Shown here: positions 19,499 through 25,751 of the stretch, piece by piece
Layout of the letters: every line of letters starts with the position of its first letter
Numbering within the stretch: position 1 is the first letter of the stretch
Assembly: GCA_043381765.1 (NCBI GenBank)
Contig: JBHJMP010000788.1
Coordinates: forward strand, 1 to 25,751
Length of the DNA: 25,751 nt
Source: Collodictyon triciliatum
Taxonomy: Eukaryota > CRuMs
Direction of reading: 5' to 3'
Position numbers and translations under genes: made by a program
Notes under the pieces: model-generated
What the model was told of the DNA's origin: nothing
Seen by the model: the letters and a program-made list of their open reading frames with translations, nothing else
The model's database searches: none

Positions 19499-19581
19499 GC
19501 TTTTGCTTTTGTTGTTTCTTTTTTTTGTTTTTTTTTGTTTGTTTTTTTTGTTTGTTTTTTTTTGTTTGTTTTTTTTTGTTT

Positions 19582-19625
<44 letters not shown>
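19499..19625. repeat. T-rich (T8G / TTTG) low-complexity tract
   Basis: TTTTTTTTG-type units grading into pure T, running into the assembly gap. The same type resumes at 20059-20136 on the other side. Confidence 0.95.
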
Positions 19626-20058
19626 NNNNNNNNNNNNNNNNNNNNNNNNNNNNNNNNNNNNNNNNNNNNNNNNNNNNNNNNNNNNNNNNNNNNNNNNNNN
19701 NNNNNNNNNNNNNNNNNNNNNNNNNNNNNNNNNNNNNNNNNNNNNNNNNNNNNNNNNNNNNNNNNNNNNNNNNNNNNNNNNNNNNNNNNNNNNNNNNNNN
19801 NNNNNNNNNNNNNNNNNNNNNNNNNNNNNNNNNNNNNNNNNNNNNNNNNNNNNNNNNNNNNNNNNNNNNNNNNNNNNNNNNNNNNNNNNNNNNNNNNNNN
19901 NNNNNNNNNNNNNNNNNNNNNNNNNNNNNNNNNNNNNNNNNNNNNNNNNNNNNNNNNNNNNNNNNNNNNNNNNNNNNNNNNNNNNNNNNNNNNNNNNNNN
20001 NNNNNNNNNNNNNNNNNNNNNNNNNNNNNNNNNNNNNNNNNNNNNNNNNNNNNNNNNN
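19626..20058. other. Assembly gap of 433 N
   Basis: The gap lies in the T/G-rich repeat between the divergent LYR-motif and flippase genes. 433 is not a round placeholder, so the size may be estimated from read pairs. Any promoter or small gene inside is invisible. Confidence 0.99.
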
Positions 20059-20499
20059 TTTTGTTTTTTGTTTTTTTTGTTTTTTTGTTTTTTGTTTTTT
20101 GTTTTTTGTTTTTGTTTGTTTGTTTGTTTGTTTTTGTTACAAAGGTGCTCGGGCATATTTTTTGTCGGGCAACAACCCACGCAACCGCCGCAGATCCGCG
20201 TCTGACTGACCCGGAAAACCCATTTTGCAAACGTTTGCCACGGCAACGCGCTCCGCAACCATTGCTGTGCGCTGCTTTGTTCCGCGACAGAGTCCGAAAG
20301 ACTCGGAGCCGAACGCACGTCTTTGCCGCGGTGTTTGGGGATGGATTTGTGTCCGCATCAGCGTCTCTTTCTATGCTCAGCTTTCTCAACAGAACATTCA
20401 CTCCAGGTTTTGCTGGTGCGGCGTCGGGAAAGGCTTCGGTTTGCGCTTTGTGATCGGCACGTGTTCTTTGAGTTTTGTCTGCAAAGTTGACCCTTTTCA
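20059..20499. promoter_or_regulatory. Upstream region of the flippase gene
   Basis: After the T/G repeat, about 20150-20499 is GC-rich. Open frames exist on both strands, but the longest minus-strand one lacks an ATG and none matches a known family. This is most likely the promoter and 5' leader of the flippase gene, though a small unknown gene cannot be excluded. Confidence 0.4.
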
Positions 20500-23400
20500 A
20501 TGTCCTTTTGCCCGGAGGTAACTATGTGCTACCCTGCCTCCCGGCTATCCAGTTCCTGTGACCTCACTAATCCATTACAGAGGTTCCTATCAAGTCCCTT
20601 TTTTTCTTTCTTTCTACTTCTTCCTTTTTTCTTCTTCCTTTTTTCTTCTCCCTTTTTTCTTCTCCCTTTTTTCTTCTCCCTTTTTTCTTCTCCCTTTTTT
20701 CTTCTCCCTTTTTTCTTCTCCCTTTTTTCTTCTCACTTTTTTCTTCTCACTTTTTTCTTCTCACTTTTTTCTTCTCACTTTTTTCTTCTTCTAACTTCCA
20801 CTTGTACCCACCGTATTATCGTACATATCCTTACATTTGGCAAAAAAAAAAACTTTTCCATCAACACGATAACACCAGAAAGTCGATCCCGACGGCTTAA
20901 GAAGAGTCTTCATCAACCAGAGCCACCAAAACTTGCAATATCCATCCAATGTCGTGTCAAACACAAAGTATAACATATTGACGTTCCTCCCGAAGAATCT
21001 GTATGAACAATTCAGGTGATTATTCATACTCCCATATATGATTGTACCGATGAATAATACTTACAATAACACATGTATTAGTCGCTTTATGAATGTCTAC
21101 TTTCTTCTGATTGCCTCTCTACAACTGTGGAGCGAGATTACCCCCGTCGATCCCATCTCTACTTGGGGCCCGCTTGTGTTTATATTCTCGCTCTCTGCCC
21201 TGAAAGAAGGATTAGATGATTATCAACGCTACCAGCGGGATAAGATAGCAAACGAACGCAGAGTCACATATTACAGAGATGGTCAACTCGTTCAGGTATT
21301 TTTGATAAAGTTTTGAATATGATTAAATATCGATTGAAAAGAAGAGTATCAACTCTTTTTTATCTTTATATCCGTAAATAAATGAAACAGAAACATACGA
21401 ATTAAAAAATGTGTAAATAAGGGGTGTTTATTGAAGGATGGTATTCAAAGTGCTAATTACAGTTATGATGATAATATTAATTAATATATTAGCAAGGGCT
21501 TTCCCAAGACATCAGAGTAGGTGACATTATCCGTCTGGAAGCAGACGATGAAGTTCCATGTGATATAGTCCTACTAAAGTCATCTGATGAAATGGGTTGT
21601 TGCTATATTCAGGTTCGTCACCATTATGTATGACATCTCTGAATTTCATGATGGTATAACCTTAACAACAAAAACAACAACAATAATAATAATTTAGACA
21701 GCAAATATTGACGGTGAGACAGACATGAAGCAACGCTGCGCTATTGAAGCCACACAATCCTTGGATACTGACCAACTCTTAAACATGAGGGTATACAAAT
21801 GCACCCTCCACCGTATATTCACTCCACATAAATAAAATAGTTTCAAAACACACATGCATATTTTTTTGAGAAATGTATTATTCTTATGCAGGGATCTGTC
21901 ATTTGTTCAACACCGAATCCTGATGTCTATAAATTCGACTCCCAACTGATAATTGAGTCAAACCTTGAACCCTTCTCTTTGAGTTCGAAGCAAATGATAC
22001 CACAAGCTACATTTCTAAAGAATGTTGAGTGTATCCATGGTGTTGTAGTCTATACAGGTACCCATGCATATCATACTTAAACGTTTGACTCAGGATAGAA
22101 ATATTTTCTTCTTCTCTATTTTCTCACTTCCTTTTTTGGTGAGACTGAGTCGTAAATCATGCTTTAATTTTGCTGGGTTCCCCCCCCCCCCCCTTTGATG
22201 AATTCTTGGCAAGCGTTCGTAATACCCAAATTATTTCAGGAAACGAAACAAAGTTGGGGCAAAATAAAGAAGTTCCCCCCACAAAATGGACAAAAATGGA
22301 CAAATTCACCAATCGAATAACTACTGTTGTATTCAGTCTGCAATTTATCATATTTCTTGCTATGGGGGCTGTTGGGACAGTCTGGAAGGAAGAAGAGGCT
22401 GATAAGGTTTCATATTCTGATTATATCATTAGTAAATGATAAATAAATAAAAAAAAATACACAAAAATATCATTGTTTTTTTTTTAGAATTAATTATTTT
22501 AATCTAATGAACCTCTACCCGTAGCATGAGTACCTAAGAAACGATCTTAATTCATCGAAAATCGATTACGTTGTGATCCCTCTTCGATTTCTGCTATTGA
22601 TGTCGTTGATGATTCCTATATCTCTGAAAGTGACCTTGGACATATGCAAATATTTCTACGCTTCCCTCATCATGAACGATGACTCCATGGTGGATATAGA
22701 GACGAAAACGTATCCTGTAGCGTCTAGGTGAGTCATTGATATCAATTATAGGAGAAGAAAAGTGTTTTGAATGCAAGCCCTAACTCCAAATCTTACAGCA
22801 CGTCAATCAGCGAGGACCTTGGGCAAGTTCAATACATCTTTACCGATAAGACAGGGACTTTGACTGAAAATCTAATGCGGTTCAAGTATTGCGCAATAAT
22901 CGACTTTGAGTCTTTGCAAAATTCGACTTATTGCAGCGAATTCGAAACAGACTTTGAAGAAAATATCCTTTTTATTCAATTTACTGATAGCTATTATTTA
23001 TTCAAAAAATAATCAATACAAAGACAATCTCGTTTTCTTAACTTATCGCACGCATAATCCTTTCAAATGAGAAAGTGCATTCAAGCAGTCGACTACAAAA
23101 ACTATTTCTGACCCTTTCTGTATGCAATTCGGTTATTCCCGAGTTCAAGTTTGTCAATATACTGTTGTTAGAAATATAGATTATATCCTATAGCCTTATC
23201 ATATCTCTTTTATTGTATTAAGAATTGTAGTCATTTCCTCTTTTATTTCCCGTATCAGTGTTAGATAAAGAATGAAGAAATAAAACTGTTTAAAAACTAT
23301 TGAAAAATAAAAATCATTAACACATATTATTAGGCACGGAACGCTTCACTACTGCACAACATCTCCTGATGAAGAAGAACTCGTTAAAGTCGCCTCAAAA

Positions 23401-25637
23401 TACGGAGTATCTCTAGAAAGAAGAAATAACCAATCAATGGGTGGGCGAGTATCTATAATAATGTTATATTTGCTAAATTTTGCCAAATCGGCGAGGGTTG
23501 AACCTGAGAGATTTAGGATTTTAAACCCTTTTGTTAATTAATTAGAAATCAATATCGATGGGATAGTTACTAAATACGAAATACTGCAAATGTTTGACTT
23601 CAACTCGGACCTGAAAAGAATGTCCATTATTCTGAAGAACTCAGAAACCGACGAAATATCTATATTTACCAAAGGAGCAGACGAAGCTATCTTCCGCCTC
23701 TTAGACTCTTGTAAAAATAAAATGCATGCTATCTATTAGCTGCTTAATATATGCGACCTCGATTTTCGCAATAACCCTCTATTTTTCAACATTTTGTTCA
23801 CTCAGATTCGCCTCTTCTAAACGGCAATACAAAATTTCACACATAAAGCTCATAGGCCATTAATTGACCCCACACGAAGAGTTCTCGACAAGTTTGCCTC
23901 TTCTGGCCTTCGCACTCTCTGCGTAGCACATCGAACAATATCCCCGCAAGAGTATGAACACTGGCTTCCGACTTACATCGCTGCAAACTCGCAAGTGGAA
24001 TCGAGAGAGGTTTACATTTTTGAAATCTATGTTCAAAATAAATATTTTGATATTTTTTTCATGCAATATCTTGCGGTTTCATTAAGTCATTTCATGTATC
24101 TAATACTTGGGCAGAAATTTTATGTGAAACCTTCTCCTAAAACATCGCATAATGATTCATATTCTTATAGAAAGCCGTAGAGGCATGTCGTTTTGCAATC
24201 GAAAAGAGACTTTTACTTGATGGGGTGACTGCTATTGAAGATAAACTACAGGAAGGTGTCCCACAGACCATTCACGCCCTCAGAGAAGCTGGTTTAGTGT
24301 TTTGGATGCTTACAGGAGACAAACTTAGTACAGCATTGCAGATTGCAAATTCGTGCTCTCTTATCTTTCCAGGTACATGCTATCACGGTTATTAATTCAT
24401 TTGTCTTATTGAAAAGGGGAAAAACTTACGCTTCCAACTTTTCCGTTTTCATCCTTCTTATGTTGGAAAGATGAAAAGATTGTAACCATATCGGGCACTT
24501 CATATAACCGTGTCAAGCCTCAATTGGAGGACTTGCTTTCTGATATTGATTCTAATGTCAGGGTAATTGCTAAAGCCATTTTCACTTACGTACAAAATAC
24601 TCGTACATTTTTAAAGTTTTTTTTTTGTATTTCCTCTTGCATTTTATTTATTTTATTTTTGCAGATGTCTTATTCTGATGTAAATTACAATACAGGATTA
24701 TGCACTTATCATCGAAGGCTCATCTTTGCAAGTTGTTCTTCGTCATCCAGAGACAAAGGACATGTTCCTTCGTGGTTGTGGATATGCAAATTCTGTTATT
24801 TGTTGCCGCGTTACCCCAAAACAAAAAGCTGAAGTATGTTGGATGCCAAATTAAATATATATGGTACTACTATGTTGTAATTGCGCTTTTATGTAGGTTG
24901 TCTTGTTGATAAAAAATCTCGGGTTTATAACGCTTGCCATTGGCGATGGAGGTAATGATGTGAGTATGATTCAACAAGCCCACGTAGGTGTTGCTGTCTT
25001 GGGGCGTGAGGGAAAGCAGGCATCTAGGGCTGCAGATTACACCATTTCAAGTTGATACATTTGCACCAATATGAATAATAGCCATTTCATATCCATTTTT
25101 TAGTTTTTTTTTATTTTTTACTTTATTTTTTAGTTTATTTTTTAGTTTTTTAATTCATAGAGCCAACTTTCTCACGTGAATAGAATGTTGACATGTTTCA
25201 AAATAATTCTTTTCATAGAATTCCGATTCCTGCGAAGGTTGATGTTTGTTCATGGGAGACTATCATGCTATCGAACTTCTTTTATCACACAGTATAGCTT
25301 TTACAAATCCCTCATCATCGGATTCATACAAGTGAGGTATGTTGTTTCTTACGCAAAAATTATTCGAGCACCATGAGCGAGTTTCTATTTTGATTTTGCT
25401 ATGGTACTAATTTACTACTACCACTACTTTGACTTTTCTTTAAAATTTGGCCATATACACTAGCTACGGGTATTACAGTGCTTTCTCTGGGACCAGCTTC
25501 TTCAACTCATTCTGCTTGACAGCATATAACATTCTATTCACAGGAATTCCAATATTCTTTTTCTGTATTGACCGAGATGTGTCACTCAACACCATGGAAT
25601 CAGACCCAAAGTATTATCAGGATAGCTCTAAGAGCAC
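20500..25637 (+). CDS. P4-type ATPase (phospholipid flippase), 3' partial
   Basis: ATP-driven aminophospholipid flippase of endomembranes or plasma membrane, normally paired with a CDC50 subunit. Exons: 20500-20517 (inferred), 20879-21015, 21082-21295, 21493-21612, 21698-21790, 21892-22057, 22240-22406, 22525-22727, 22799-22962, 23052-23148, 23334-23440, 23546-23710, 23849-24009, 24171-24372, 24471-24562, 24696-24833, 24897-25050, 25219-25336, 25464-25637; about 896 residues in phase. Landmarks: [25 protein letters not shown] (about 167-171), PISL in TM4, DKTGTLT (phospho-Asp near 389), [52 protein letters not shown] (Asp near 765), [13 protein letters not shown]. All catalytic motifs are intact. 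The last transmembrane helices and tail lie outside the window. Intron 9 is AT-AC type. Confidence 0.96.
20615..20795. repeat. 14-bp polypyrimidine minisatellite
   Basis: Tandem CTTCTCCCTTTTTT copies, with a later CTTCTCACTTTTTT block, all pyrimidine on the flippase sense strand. It lies in the inferred first intron (20518-20878), between the donor and the AACACCAG acceptor. Confidence 0.93.
22180..22193. repeat. C14 homopolymer
   Basis: A rare pure C run in flippase intron 22058-22239, about 45 bp before the acceptor. Other homopolymers here are A or T. Confidence 0.9.
22963..23051 (+). other. U12-type AT-AC intron in the flippase gene
   Basis: The 89-bp intron starts ATATCCTTTTT, a full match to the U12 donor consensus, and ends CGCAC. 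A branch-like TTTCTTAAC at 23034-23042 lies about 10 nt before the 3' end. Splicing joins phase 1 to phase 1 and continues into a segment reading [14 protein letters not shown], the position of the conserved FFxxLxxCHxV block of P4-ATPases. No GT-AG alternative restores this frame. Confidence 0.9.
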
Positions 25638-25751
25638 GTGAGTTAATCAAGTGGGATGATGTCTCGCTACTAGCATTCTCTTTCTTTTCTTTTCTTTTTT
25701 TTTTTTTTTTAAATAAATGAAATTTTTATAAATAAAAAAAAAATTTATTTT
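25638..25751. other. Start of the next flippase intron
   Basis: Begins GTGAGT after exon 25637 in phase 2 and consists of T- and A-rich sequence (TTTTCTTTTC, T16, A9) to the window end. The following exon is outside. Confidence 0.75.

Noticed and set aside
19062-20500. Long frames with poly-Lys, poly-Phe and X across the 433-N gap
   Set aside because: Caused by T-rich repeats and N. The longest begins at a non-ATG codon; only the LYR-motif exon at its end is real.

Overview
This is intron-rich nuclear DNA from a eukaryote. Introns are mostly 60-350 bp, AT-rich and full of homopolymers and microsatellites. Seven genes can be rebuilt exon by exon with matching splice phases, and an eighth small two-exon gene is well supported. 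The organism cannot be fixed from sequence alone. The calmodulin ([10 protein letters not shown] linker, C-terminal MMMSK) suits SAR protists such as a rhizarian or stramenopile, but an early-branching opisthokont or an amoebozoan is not excluded. Two introns look like minor-spliceosome (U12-type) AT-AC introns, so the lineage should have kept that machinery.

Layout from left to right: (1) 140-3375 (-), a JmjC ribosomal-oxygenase gene of the NO66/RIOX1 type with a long acidic N-terminal region; its 3' end runs off the window. (2) 3970-4541 (+), calmodulin, complete, head-to-head with gene 1. (3) 5196-6761 (+), ribosomal protein eS4, complete. (4) 6843-9266 (-), a Y_phosphatase3/mPTPB-like tyrosine or lipid phosphatase, complete in 8 exons, tail-to-tail with eS4. 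(5) 9495-14369 (-), a DDX42-type DEAD-box helicase, 15 exons, with an AT-AC intron. (6) about 15434-18618 (-), a METTL25/RRNAD1-like methyltransferase in many small exons, 3' end unresolved. (7) 19015-19451 (-), a small LYR-motif (mitochondrial complex assembly type) protein. (8) 20500 to beyond 25637 (+), a P4-type ATPase (phospholipid flippase), 19 exons visible, C-terminus outside the window, with a second AT-AC intron. Two assembly gaps (13874-13973 and 19626-20058) sit inside simple repeats.

No operon-like logic is expected here. Several of the genes do share an RNA or ribosome theme (NO66-type oxygenase, eS4, DDX42, METTL25-like), but nothing in the sequence shows they work together. 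The strongest signals beyond ordinary gene content are the two AT-AC introns, recurrent T(n)A(n) palindromes inside introns, and the shared ATG|GTAAG start and stop-inside-AATAAA end of calmodulin and eS4.
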